Source: Natrinema versiforme JCM 10478
GTDB taxonomy: Archaea > Halobacteriota > Halobacteria > Halobacteriales > Natrialbaceae
NCBI RefSeq assembly: GCF_000337195.1
Contig: NZ_AOID01000029.1
Location: forward strand, 1-64,000
Reading direction: 5' to 3'
DNA: 64,000 nucleotides
Both the position numbers and the translations under genes were made by a program. Each line of letters starts with the position of its first letter. The first letter of the stretch is position 1. Shown piece after piece: positions 34,964 to 43,739 of the stretch. The notes beneath the pieces were generated by a model. The model searched no databases, was not told the DNA's origin, and saw only the letters and a list, made by a program, of their open reading frames with translations.

Positions 34964-36130
34964 ATGACTGATTTCGGAGCGGTCGATCAACGGCTGGCGG
35001 TCGCCCACTGGGGCGAACACGCCAACGGCGGCGGTGACCGTCTCGCCTGGGAACTCGCCCGTGTCTTCGAGGATGCGCCGTTCTACGTCGGTTGGCGTGA
35101 CGAGTCGATCGAGCCGGCCGATATCGAGGCCGAACAGCTCATCCAAGGGCGGCTGCTGAACCGCGCCCTCGAGCGGGGCGGTCTAGCGCGACAGTTCGCG
35201 CATCTCGTGGGCTGGCAGATCGCCGAACCGCTCCGGGAGTACGATGTCCTCGTCACGAGCGGGAACGAACCGTTGTTTTACGTTGCGCCGACCGAGCAGA
35301 CCTGGGTCGCGTACGTTCATCACACGAACCGCAGACAGTCCGACCAGATCACCGAGGTCGAATCCGGCGGCTTTCCTCGACTCCGGCTGCTCCTATACTA
35401 CGCCATCCGGGTCCTGTTCGATCACAACACCCACAGACCGGATCGCTACGTCGTCAACTCCGAACTCGTCAAACGCCGTCTCGAGCGGTACTGGGGCGTG
35501 CCGAGCGAGAAGATCAGCGTCGTCTATCCGCCCGTCGACACCCACGAGTACGATCCGTCCGATGAAGAGACGGACGAGTACTACGCGACCCTCTCGCGGC
35601 TGGACTGGCACAAAGATGTCGATGGGATCGTCAGGGCGTTTAACGAACTCGAGCAGCGACTGCTCGTCGCCGGTGACGGTCCTGAGCGCGAGCGCCTCGA
35701 GCGGCTGGCTGACGACAACGTCGAGTTCCTTGGGTACGTCGACGAAGCCGAGAAACGACGATTGTTATCGGGCGCGAAGGCGTTCGTGTTCAACGGCCGC
35801 GACGAGGACTTCGGGATCGCGCCTGTCGAGGCGCTGGCCGCGGGGACGCCACTGCTTGGTGTCGAGGAGGGCATGACACAGTTTCAGATAGTTGATGAGA
35901 AGAACGGTTATCGTCACACTCGAGCGGGCGAGACCGGACTGTCGCTACCTGAGACGGTCCGGCGATTCGAGACGGACGGAGTCGATTGGACGGCGTCGGA
36001 GATCGCTTCCTTCGCCGACCGATTCTCCGTGGACGCGTTCCGCGAAGGCATGCAAGAGGCGGTTGCCACAGCTGTTTCGAGCGCCGATATCACGCCCTCG
36101 TGGTACGAAGAGTACGAGTCCCGAGAATGA
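34964..36130 (+). CDS. GT4-family glycosyltransferase
   Basis: This 388-residue GT-B enzyme opens with LAVAHWGEHANGGGDRLAWELARVF and has in its second domain LSRLDWHKDVDGIVRAFNEL, LVAGDGPERERLERLA and the donor-binding NGRDEDFGIAPVEALAAGTPLLG. Length and motifs are typical of group 1 transferases. It follows the previous transferase in the same direction after 75 nt and converges on aglG. Acceptor and donor are unknown. Confidence 0.88.
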   Translation: MTDFGAVDQRLAVAHWGEHANGGGDRLAWELARVFEDAPFYVGWRDESIEPADIEAEQLIQGRLLNRALERGGLARQFAHLVGWQIAEPLREYDVLVTSGNEPLFYVAPTEQTWVAYVHHTNRRQSDQITEVESGGFPRLRLLLYYAIRVLFDHNTHRPDRYVVNSELVKRRLERYWGVPSEKISVVYPPVDTHEYDPSDEETDEYYATLSRLDWHKDVDGIVRAFNELEQRLLVAGDGPERERLERLADDNVEFLGYVDEAEKRRLLSGAKAFVFNGRDEDFGIAPVEALAAGTPLLGVEEGMTQFQIVDEKNGYRHTRAGETGLSLPETVRRFETDGVDWTASEIASFADRFSVDAFREGMQEAVATAVSSADITPSWYEEYESRE

Positions 36131-36145
36131 GTTAGCCGCAGGAGC

Positions 36146-37105
36146 TTACGTGGCGCTCGGGGCATCGCGCTCGGTGGTCAGTTCCGCTTGGTCCACCTCA
36201 AGCAGTCCGTGCAGATATCCGAAACCGACTGCTGCGGTGAAGATGAATATCGTCACGAGTTGTTTGACTTGTGCAGCCGATGGCTCACGAACGATGTCCT
36301 TCAGACGCATCGGGACGAAATTAAGCATGAGCTGCCCCAGGTACTCGTTTTTGTCCCCCGATGCTTCAGGCAGCAACAGGTCCATAATCCGTTTCGAGTA
36401 GCCCTGCCAAAAGGACCGGAAGACGAGCCACTGGAAGTCACCGCGATAGTCGAACAGTTTGTGGTTAACCACTGCGTCAGTGTTGTAGATAACGCCTTTC
36501 CCGTACTTGTTGGCCATCCGGATACAGACCGGGGCCTCGTGGGCCTGGATATGGCGATCGCCTTTGCGACCGGTGTTCTCGTCGTAGCCGCCGACGCTCA
36601 GGAACACGTCGCGTCGGAAGGAGATGTTCGAGCCGTACGTGTTCCGTAGTTCTTCCATGTGCTCGCCCATGCCGCGCTCGTCACAGCCGACGAGCCAGTA
36701 GAACTCCGCCGGGAAGAAATCGGGCTTCTCAGTTACCCAATCCGGTTTTGCGTGACCTCCGACCGCGATTGCATCCGTTTCGTCGTAGACGCGAGCCAGT
36801 TCGGCCACCCACTCGTCCTCGGCGACGGCGTCGTCATCGATAAACGCGACGACGTCTCCGGTCGCGATTTCGGCACCGCGGGTTCGACTGTACGAAATCC
36901 CGTGATTCTCGTCATTACAGTGGAGGACGACATCGTCGAGGCCACCGTAGTCCTCTTGAACGCGTTCGAAGACCGGTTCGTTGCCGTCGACGACGATCAC
37001 GACCTCGAGCGGGTCGTACGTCTGGGCGAGAACGCTCTCGACGCACTCCGAAAAGACGTCGTAGCGATCCATCGCGTAGGTACAGATGACGACGGAGACC
37101 TTCAT
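36146..37105 (-). CDS. aglG: AglG-type GT2 glycosyltransferase (glucuronosyl transfer)
   Basis: This 319-residue enzyme has the GT-A beginning MKVSVVICTYAMDRYDVFSE, the donor motif AFIDDDAVAEDEW at about 88-98, and NTYGSNISFRRDVFLSVGGYDE. A C-terminal hydrophobic segment (LVTIFIFTAAVGFGYLHGLL) anchors it. It resembles AglG, which adds glucuronic acid to the dolichol-linked glycan in Haloferax volcanii, and AglM in the same locus supplies UDP-glucuronate. The ATG at 37105 was preferred over an upstream frame start because it gives the conserved N-terminus. Confidence 0.85.
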   Translation of the reverse strand: MKVSVVICTYAMDRYDVFSECVESVLAQTYDPLEVVIVVDGNEPVFERVQEDYGGLDDVVLHCNDENHGISYSRTRGAEIATGDVVAFIDDDAVAEDEWVAELARVYDETDAIAVGGHAKPDWVTEKPDFFPAEFYWLVGCDERGMGEHMEELRNTYGSNISFRRDVFLSVGGYDENTGRKGDRHIQAHEAPVCIRMANKYGKGVIYNTDAVVNHKLFDYRGDFQWLVFRSFWQGYSKRIMDLLLPEASGDKNEYLGQLMLNFVPMRLKDIVREPSAAQVKQLVTIFIFTAAVGFGYLHGLLEVDQAELTTERDAPSAT

Positions 37106-37277
37106 CGGAAACGGGTTTCGGTGAGGCCTGAATAAGCTTTTTCGTTCACACGAGTTCGCTGGCGCGACGGTCACGGAACGCTGAGAGTCACCGAATCGGC
37201 CCCGTTCGACGACGGGATATCAAACACTGACGAGTATATAACAAGACTTATTCTTGGCTTGGGTCTGGTGCAAGCTA

Positions 37278-40205
37278 ATGAGTACCGACACAGAACACGT
37301 CGAGGACGGGACCGAAACCTCCCTCCTCGAGTCGGTCCGAGACTGGTATCACCTCCCCGTTATCGGGCTCGTGATGCTGTTTATGGTCTGGTTGCGGACC
37401 CAGGCCTACGACCAGTTCGTGACCGAGGACGGAACGCCCGCGCTGGCGGGTATCGACTCGTGGTATCAGTGGCGGACGATCAGCTGGACGGCCGAGAACT
37501 ACCCGCAGACGATGCCCTACGAGGTCTGGACCGGGTTCCCGTCCGGAAATTACGTCGGCCAGTTCGGCACGCTGTTCGACCAGCTCATCGTCACCGCGGC
37601 GATGATCGTCGGACTCGGCGATCCGTCGACCGAGACCCTGTACGCGGTTTCGCTGCTCGCGATTCCGGTCATGGCCGCACTCGTGGCGATTCCGGTCTTC
37701 TACGCCGGTCGCCGACTCGGCGGCACGCTCGGCGGGATCGTCTCCGTGCTCGTCCTCGCGCTCGCGAAGGGACAGTTCCTCTCGCGGTCGACGGTCGGCC
37801 AACTCGACCACCACGTCGGTGAGGTCCTGTTCATGGCCATTGCGGTCCTCTCGATGATGGTCGCGCTCACCGTGGCCGAACGCGAGAAGCCGATCTACGA
37901 ACTAGTCGTCGACAGGGACTGGGAGACGCTCCGATCGCCGGCCCTCTACAGCGGACTCGCCGGGCTTGCACTCACGCTTTACATCTGGGTCTGGCCGTCG
38001 GCCGTCCTGCTGATCGGTATCCTCGGCGTCTTCTTCACCGTTCAACTCTGTCTCGACTACCTGCGAGGTGTCTCGCCGGACCACGTCGCTTTCGTGGGAG
38101 CGGTCAGCCTCGGTGTGACCGCGATTCTGACGGTGCTACTGATGGAGCAACCCGGCAATACAGGTTCGACGAGCTTCGGACTCCTCCAGCCGCTTACCGC
38201 CCTCCTCGTGGCCGTCGGCTGTGTCTTCATGGCGTGGCTCGCTCGCCAGTGGAACAACCGCGGCCTCGAGCGGCGGTATTATCCCCTTGCGATCGGCGGC
38301 CTCATCGGCGCGGTGTTGGTAGTGATGTGGCTCGCCCTCCCCAGTCTGTTCGATACGATCATCGGTAACGCGACGCGGCGTATGTTACCATTTGGCGGGG
38401 CAACCACCGACCTCACCATTCAGGAGGCCCAGCCACCGGAGAACTACTTCGATAGCGTCTTCCGAGAGTTCGGGAGCGCGTTCTACACGATGCTCGCCGG
38501 ACTCGCCTTCCTCACGATCCGGCCGCTACTCGGCCGGAAGCTCCGCGCCGAGCACACGCTCGTCATCGTCTGGTCGCTGTTCCTGATCAGCATGTCGGCG
38601 ACGCAGGTCCGCTTCTCGTACTATCTCATGCTCGCGGTCGCGGTCGTCAACGCCGCGTTCGTCGCGGAACTCGTCGGGCTTTTCGACCTCGATCTCACGG
38701 GGAGCCTCGAGTCGCTCCGATCGGTCGAGACCTATCAGGTCATCGTCGTCGTGCTGGTCGTCCTCCTGCTGTTCGCACCGCTACTGCCGCCGCTGGCGTC
38801 GGCGACCGCTTGGGGGAGTACCGAAGGCGCTCAACCGAGCGGCAGCGCGATCATTTGGGAGGGATCGAACGAATGGCTACAGGACAACACGCCCGCGCCG
38901 GGGAACTACGGCGATGCGAACAACGCCGGCGAACTCGACTATTACGGGACGTACACTCCCGGGGACGGTGATTACGAGTATCCAGACGGCGCATACGGCG
39001 TCATGTCGTGGTGGGACTACGGCCACCTGATAACGACCCAAGGCGAGCGGATCCCACACTCGAATCCGTTCCAGCAGAACGCGCGGTCGTCCTCGGCGTT
39101 CCTGACCGCCGAGTCCGAGCAACGGGGAGAACTGATCCTCGATGCGATCGCTGCGGGCGAATCCGTCTCGGAGCAGTCCAACGATGAACTCCGGACGCTC
39201 GCCGACGGCAACGAGACCGGCGAGGAGATGCGGTACGTGATGATCGACGACCAGATGGCCGGCGGGAAGTTCGGCGCGATCACGCGGTGGACGGGGCCGA
39301 GCTACAACCATTACGTCACCCCCGAAGACTACGAGGCGGGCCAACAGATCTCGCGCGACGAACTCGCCAGCACGTTCAGCGACGTCCCGTACGACGACAC
39401 GATGCTGTCGTCGCTGTACTTCGATGACGCCACAGGGATGGATCACTATCGCCTCGTTCACGAGAACGACATCCGAACGTCAGCGTACGTCAGTTACGCG
39501 ATCGTCAATCCCCAGACTGATCAAGTCCTGCTCGACGAGAACGGACAGCCCCAAGTGGGGATCAACCGAGCCTGGAATCAGCAGACGCAGGCCCAACTTC
39601 AGCGGGTCCAGCAGTCTTCGCAGTACGACGTCGAAATCTTCGACCAGAAGCAGGCCGCCGGGGTCAAGACCTACGAGCGCGTCGACGGCGCGACGATCAC
39701 GGGCTCGGTCGATGAGGGAAGCGTGAACGATATCGACAACGCGACGGTCGCGGCCTCGGTCGAACTCGAGACCGGTACCAGTCGAACGTTCAACTACACC
39801 CAGCGAACTGACGTGGCCGACGACGGGAGCTACGAGCTGACGGTGCCGTACGCGACGAACGACGAACTCAGCGTCGAGGACGGCTACACGAATAGCAGCG
39901 TCGAGGCAACCGGCGACTACAACGTCAGCGTCATCGCGCCCGGCGAACAGGGCTTCCCGGCCGTCCAGTACAGGGGACAGACGGACGTTCCCGAAACGGC
40001 GGTCGTGAACGGTGAGACGGTCGACGATGTCTCCCTCGAGGAAGTCGAGTCCGAGGAACCGGCGGGCAACGAGACCGGCGGCAACGAGTCGACCGGCAAC
40101 GAAAGTGAAACCGCATCCGGCGACTCCGGATCGACCGACGACAGTACGTCAGGCAACGAAACGACCGCGTCGCTTACGCCGGCCGCGGCCGAGCCGACAC
40201 ACTAA
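37278..40205 (+). CDS. aglB: AglB oligosaccharyltransferase (STT3 family)
   Basis: This 975-residue enzyme moves the completed glycan from dolichol (pyro)phosphate to Asn in N-x-S/T sequons outside the cell. About 11-13 transmembrane helices fill residues 25-510. The first external loop carries AGIDSWYQWRT with the catalytic Asp, and WWDYG is at residues 578-582 in the soluble domain. A beta-rich extension near 800-920 resembles a carboxypeptidase-regulatory-like domain, and a Gly/Asn/Glu/Thr-rich tail ends the protein. The protein itself has several sequons. A TATA-like TATATAACA lies about 45 nt upstream. It closes the N-glycosylation locus. Confidence 0.96.
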   Translation: MSTDTEHVEDGTETSLLESVRDWYHLPVIGLVMLFMVWLRTQAYDQFVTEDGTPALAGIDSWYQWRTISWTAENYPQTMPYEVWTGFPSGNYVGQFGTLFDQLIVTAAMIVGLGDPSTETLYAVSLLAIPVMAALVAIPVFYAGRRLGGTLGGIVSVLVLALAKGQFLSRSTVGQLDHHVGEVLFMAIAVLSMMVALTVAEREKPIYELVVDRDWETLRSPALYSGLAGLALTLYIWVWPSAVLLIGILGVFFTVQLCLDYLRGVSPDHVAFVGAVSLGVTAILTVLLMEQPGNTGSTSFGLLQPLTALLVAVGCVFMAWLARQWNNRGLERRYYPLAIGGLIGAVLVVMWLALPSLFDTIIGNATRRMLPFGGATTDLTIQEAQPPENYFDSVFREFGSAFYTMLAGLAFLTIRPLLGRKLRAEHTLVIVWSLFLISMSATQVRFSYYLMLAVAVVNAAFVAELVGLFDLDLTGSLESLRSVETYQVIVVVLVVLLLFAPLLPPLASATAWGSTEGAQPSGSAIIWEGSNEWLQDNTPAPGNYGDANNAGELDYYGTYTPGDGDYEYPDGAYGVMSWWDYGHLITTQGERIPHSNPFQQNARSSSAFLTAESEQRGELILDAIAAGESVSEQSNDELRTLADGNETGEEMRYVMIDDQMAGGKFGAITRWTGPSYNHYVTPEDYEAGQQISRDELASTFSDVPYDDTMLSSLYFDDATGMDHYRLVHENDIRTSAYVSYAIVNPQTDQVLLDENGQPQVGINRAWNQQTQAQLQRVQQSSQYDVEIFDQKQAAGVKTYERVDGATITGSVDEGSVNDIDNATVAASVELETGTSRTFNYTQRTDVADDGSYELTVPYATNDELSVEDGYTNSSVEATGDYNVSVIAPGEQGFPAVQYRGQTDVPETAVVNGETVDDVSLEEVESEEPAGNETGGNESTGNESETASGDSGSTDDSTSGNETTASLTPAAAEPTH

Positions 40206-40311
40206 GTGCCGACCGCACGGAACTGACTCGTCGCCACTCGAGTCACGCGACCGGTTTGCGGACGGACGAAGTGGGAACCCTTTTGACGGGATCCGGAATA
40301 CGTCTCGAGGA

Positions 40312-41238
40312 ATGCGGGAGTTTCTCGTCGTCTATCTCAAGGGGTTCTCGATGGGGTCGGCAGACGTGGTCCCCGGCGTCTCGGGAGCGACGATCGCACT
40401 GATCCTCGGCATCTACGATCGGTTGATCCGAGCGATCACGGCGATCGATCCATGGGCGTTCCGGTCGGCGGTACGGATCTCCCAGCCGGCCGAACGAGCG
40501 GCGTTCCGCGCGGAACTCGAGCGCATCGACGCGACGTTTCTGCTGGCACTCGGATTGGGGATCGGGACGGCGGTCGTCGTCCTGTCGGAGGTGCTCTACA
40601 CCGCGGTGACCGAGTATCCGGTCCCGACTTACGGCTTCTTTTTCGGGCTGATCGCCGCATCGGCACTCGTGCTCTATGGCGAGATCGACCGCTGGACCGG
40701 CCGCCGGGTCGCGGTCTCGGTTGCGGGGGTCGCCCTCGCAGCTGCGGTGACGGGTCTGACACAAGCTGGCGTGTCACACGGACCGGTAATGATCGTGCTG
40801 GCGGGTGCCGTGGCCGTCTGTGCGATGATCCTCCCCGGCGTCTCCGGGTCGCTTTTCTTGCTAATACTCGGCCAGTACGCGTACATTACGGGAACGGTAA
40901 GCACGTTCGTCGACGGACTGGTCGGCCTGTTCAGGGGCGAGGGACTCGCTCCGGTCCTCGAGTCCGGGACGGTGGTCGCGCTCTTCGCGCTCGGGGCGGT
41001 CGTTGGACTGTTTACGATGGCACACGCCGTGCGACGCGCCCTCGAGCGCTATCGAGCGACGACGCTGGCGTTTCTCGTGAGTTTGATGGTCGGCGCGCTT
41101 CGGCTGCCGATCGTCGAAGTGACGACGAATCTCGGCGCGGTGCCTGTCAAAGGCCCTGTGGCTGCCATCGTCGCGGGCGCTCTCGGTGCCGCCGTCGTGG
41201 TGGTCGTCGATCGATACACAGCGGATATCGAATACTAA
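40312..41238 (+). CDS. DUF368 membrane protein (PopT-like polyprenyl-phosphate translocase)
   Basis: This 308-residue membrane protein has about eight to nine helices. It starts MREFLVVYLKGFSMGSADVVPGVSGATIA, whose GxADxVPGVSGGT-like loop is the hallmark of DUF368, repeated later as CAMILPGVSGSLFLLILG. DUF368 proteins of bacteria (PopT) have been shown to return undecaprenyl phosphate to the inner leaflet. Sitting 106 bp after aglB, it could return dolichyl phosphate released by AglB; that role is inference. The ATG at 40312 was chosen for the conserved N-terminus. Confidence 0.85.
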   Translation: MREFLVVYLKGFSMGSADVVPGVSGATIALILGIYDRLIRAITAIDPWAFRSAVRISQPAERAAFRAELERIDATFLLALGLGIGTAVVVLSEVLYTAVTEYPVPTYGFFFGLIAASALVLYGEIDRWTGRRVAVSVAGVALAAAVTGLTQAGVSHGPVMIVLAGAVAVCAMILPGVSGSLFLLILGQYAYITGTVSTFVDGLVGLFRGEGLAPVLESGTVVALFALGAVVGLFTMAHAVRRALERYRATTLAFLVSLMVGALRLPIVEVTTNLGAVPVKGPVAAIVAGALGAAVVVVVDRYTADIEY

Positions 41239-41334
41239 CCACTCGATCGATTACGGCGAGAACGTGGTGCCGCTCGAGAGTGTCGCGCCAGTCCGCATCG
41301 TCGTTCGATTATAAGACATCCTATATGTAACTAT

Positions 41335-41350
41335 TAGATAAATTTATTTC
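41335..41350 (+). promoter_or_regulatory. TATA box of the DUF7503-like peptide gene
   Basis: An AT-rich stretch ending in AAATTTATTTC lies about 30 nt before the ATG at 41376, and the surrounding 40 bp are the most AT-rich of this neighbourhood. It supports expression of the short gene. Confidence 0.5.
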
Positions 41351-41375
41351 CGGTGGCGACAACCAATGGTGTGTA

Positions 41376-41510
41376 ATGTCCGCATCAGACCGCATGAAGG
41401 ACTACCTCGCACAGCACCCACGAATGATCGGCGCTCTGTTCACCCTGTTCGTCCTGCTCAGCCAGGCCGGATCGGTTGTGGCAGGCAGTTCGTCCCAAAT
41501 CGGCCCGTAA
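41376..41510 (+). CDS. 44-residue DUF7503-like single-pass membrane peptide
   Basis: The short gene encodes a peptide beginning MSASDRMKDYLAQHPRM, continuing through a hydrophobic helix IGALFTLFVLLSQAGSVVAG and ending SSSQIGP. I recognise the pattern (charged N-terminus, AxHPRMxGALFT, SQAG, terminal GP) as that of very small haloarchaeal proteins annotated DUF7503; their function is unknown. The helix could be a signal peptide or a membrane anchor. It converges with the CHAT-protease gene, with 77 bp between the stops. Confidence 0.72.
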   Translation: MSASDRMKDYLAQHPRMIGALFTLFVLLSQAGSVVAGSSSQIGP

Positions 41511-41587
41511 TCAGGTTGGTAGTTCCGCAAGAAGGCGTCCACGGAGCGAACTAGGCTAACGGTTTGTTCTTCATCTGTCGCGCTCGC

Positions 41588-43669
41588 TCAATCGAAGATC
41601 GGTGAGCCGATGCCATCGTTCCACTGTAGTTCGCTGTCGACTCGAATCGGAACCTCGTTCCACGTAAGATACTCTTGAACGGCGTCTCTATCGACCCTCG
41701 AGAACGCCGTTCGCCCGGGACTCAAGTGACGGTCCGCGACCGTCGGAAGCGTCGATTCCGTCGCCGTTCCCAGTTTGAATTCCTTGGTCGAATACGATTG
41801 GACGGCGAAATCGAACGGACCGTCGCCGCCATGCTCGAGGTCCACGACCATGGGAGCACCGCCGTCGGACTGTGCGATATCCGCCGAGCCGTCGCCGACG
41901 ATCAGATATTGGTCCCTGAGCGACGAGTTCGTCCGAGCGATTTCGAGTGCGGCCCGAAGCGGAAACCCCCTGTTGAGCAACCGCGCCATGGTCTCGCCGG
42001 CCTCGACGGCGCGGTCGTTGACGACGTCGGTATACGTGCTGACGCCGCCGAACGCGCCGCGTCGGGTGAGCGCCACCCCCTGTTCGTACGAGCGACAGGC
42101 ATTCAGGAAAAAGACGCCCAGGTCGACCGACGAGAGCGAGCGCACGTCGAGGTCGCCGTCGGGACAGCGGATACCGTCCTCGGTCGCGTGACCGATGTAG
42201 TGGAAGAAGTCGTAGCTGCCCTCGGTCAGCAGGTCGGCGAGGCGGTCCGTGGTGACACCGAACTCCGAGTGGATTTCGAACGGCAGGACCTCTCGGTTGC
42301 CGTAGACGTTATCGAGCGCGTCGTGTTCGCGTATCATCCGCGCGTCGTTACAGACGAGCAGGATCTCGATCGATTCGTTTCTGGTATCGCGCTCGAGTTG
42401 GTTTCGGTACGCCTCGAGGGTCGCTTTCGAGGCCTGCTGGGGGATGTCGTCGCCGAACCAGGCGTGCTCGACGGATTCGTCCGTGATGTCGGGGACGACG
42501 AACGACCGGTCGGGCCGCGGCGTCGGCGACGAGTCGCGGGTCCGACTCGCAGAGCGAACCAGCCCCGCCGCGCCGCCGGAGTCGGGGATCGTTTCGGGCG
42601 GTTCGCCGCGCACGTCGCGGACGACGCCGAGTTCGTTGACGATAAAGGGCAACAACTCGACGGTATCGGGGTCCGCTGGCACGTGTGCCGTCAGCGGCCA
42701 CCGGGGCATGTGTGACGCGAGTTGCTCGTAGGGAACGTCGAGATACCGATCGAGCCGTTCCGGAAGGTCGGCCTCGTAGATCTCCGCGAGATCGTAGGGC
42801 AGTTCGTCCTCGAGCAGCCGCCGTTCGTGGAGTTCGTAGCGGTAGATTCCCTCCGTCCGCGTCAGACAGTCGAGGAAGAAAAACCGCTTGAGCAGCCTGG
42901 CGACCGCGTCTTCGAACGGACGCTCGGTCGCCAGCGAGTGTTCGAACCGGGGTGTCTCGAGGGTCGGATCCGATCCCGGTCGAATCGTCGCTCCGAGGAA
43001 GAACCCGAGCGGCGCGGCCTGATAGAGGGCGCTGCGGTCCGGCGGAACGGTGAGGACGACCTCGTCATCGTCGTCCGGTCGGTCGACGGCGTCGGGAATC
43101 CGGAGCCGGTCGCCCAGTTCGATCAGCGGTGGATGGCCGCGCAGTGTCGGCCACGTCCGCTCGGGCGATTTCGTCTTCAGCGCCGAGGGAAGCGCCGACA
43201 CGGCTTCCATCATCGATTCGATGTCGGTGGGCGTCGTGATCGTCGCCGCGGGTCGGTCGTGGGGCGACCGTGCGCCGAGTTCGATGTCGGTGGCCTCCTC
43301 GAACGCGATCCGGATCGACGTGAGCCCGATGTCGATGGTGCCGGCGGCGTCGATCCGACAGTACAGTCTGATCGGTCCGCTCAGCCCGACGAACTGGGGT
43401 CGCTCCTCGAGCCGGACCGTCTCCCCGGCGTCGAGGCTGGCTTCCGTTTGCCCGTCGCTGTCGTGGACGGTGACCGAATACAACTGGTCGAAGACGAGCG
43501 CATCCGTCTCGATCGCACACTTCGTATCGATCGGAAAACAGAATCGATCGGGTTCGAGGACGGCCGGCGAAACCGGCGACGGCGTCCCGATGTGAAGGCG
43601 GCGTTGTTCGATCGAGTCGTATACCTCGAGGCCCGTCCCGTCTGCCGTCTCAATGAACTCGATCGTCAT
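41588..43669 (-). CDS. CHAT-domain caspase-like protease
   Basis: This 693-residue protein ends in a CHAT (clan CD peptidase) domain. The catalytic dyad is seen as FFHYIGHATEDG with His494 and VFFLNACRSYEQG with Cys525, at the spacing usual for caspase-like enzymes. The 470 residues before it have no repeats that I recognise; they begin MTIEFIETADGTGLEVYDS and include a possible beta-rich sensor and a helical middle. CHAT proteases in bacteria act in defence and cell-death systems after activation by partners. The upstream AAA+ gene (same strand, 70 nt away) may be a partner. Its own TATA-like CAATCTATTTTG lies about 36-45 nt upstream. Confidence 0.85.
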   Translation of the reverse strand: MTIEFIETADGTGLEVYDSIEQRRLHIGTPSPVSPAVLEPDRFCFPIDTKCAIETDALVFDQLYSVTVHDSDGQTEASLDAGETVRLEERPQFVGLSGPIRLYCRIDAAGTIDIGLTSIRIAFEEATDIELGARSPHDRPAATITTPTDIESMMEAVSALPSALKTKSPERTWPTLRGHPPLIELGDRLRIPDAVDRPDDDDEVVLTVPPDRSALYQAAPLGFFLGATIRPGSDPTLETPRFEHSLATERPFEDAVARLLKRFFFLDCLTRTEGIYRYELHERRLLEDELPYDLAEIYEADLPERLDRYLDVPYEQLASHMPRWPLTAHVPADPDTVELLPFIVNELGVVRDVRGEPPETIPDSGGAAGLVRSASRTRDSSPTPRPDRSFVVPDITDESVEHAWFGDDIPQQASKATLEAYRNQLERDTRNESIEILLVCNDARMIREHDALDNVYGNREVLPFEIHSEFGVTTDRLADLLTEGSYDFFHYIGHATEDGIRCPDGDLDVRSLSSVDLGVFFLNACRSYEQGVALTRRGAFGGVSTYTDVVNDRAVEAGETMARLLNRGFPLRAALEIARTNSSLRDQYLIVGDGSADIAQSDGGAPMVVDLEHGGDGPFDFAVQSYSTKEFKLGTATESTLPTVADRHLSPGRTAFSRVDRDAVQEYLTWNEVPIRVDSELQWNDGIGSPIFD

Positions 43670-43739
43670 GCCCGGTTACACTCCCGTTAGCGGGGACCGA
43701 CAAAATAGATTGTCCATCCGGGGGCCGGCCCTCGCCCGC

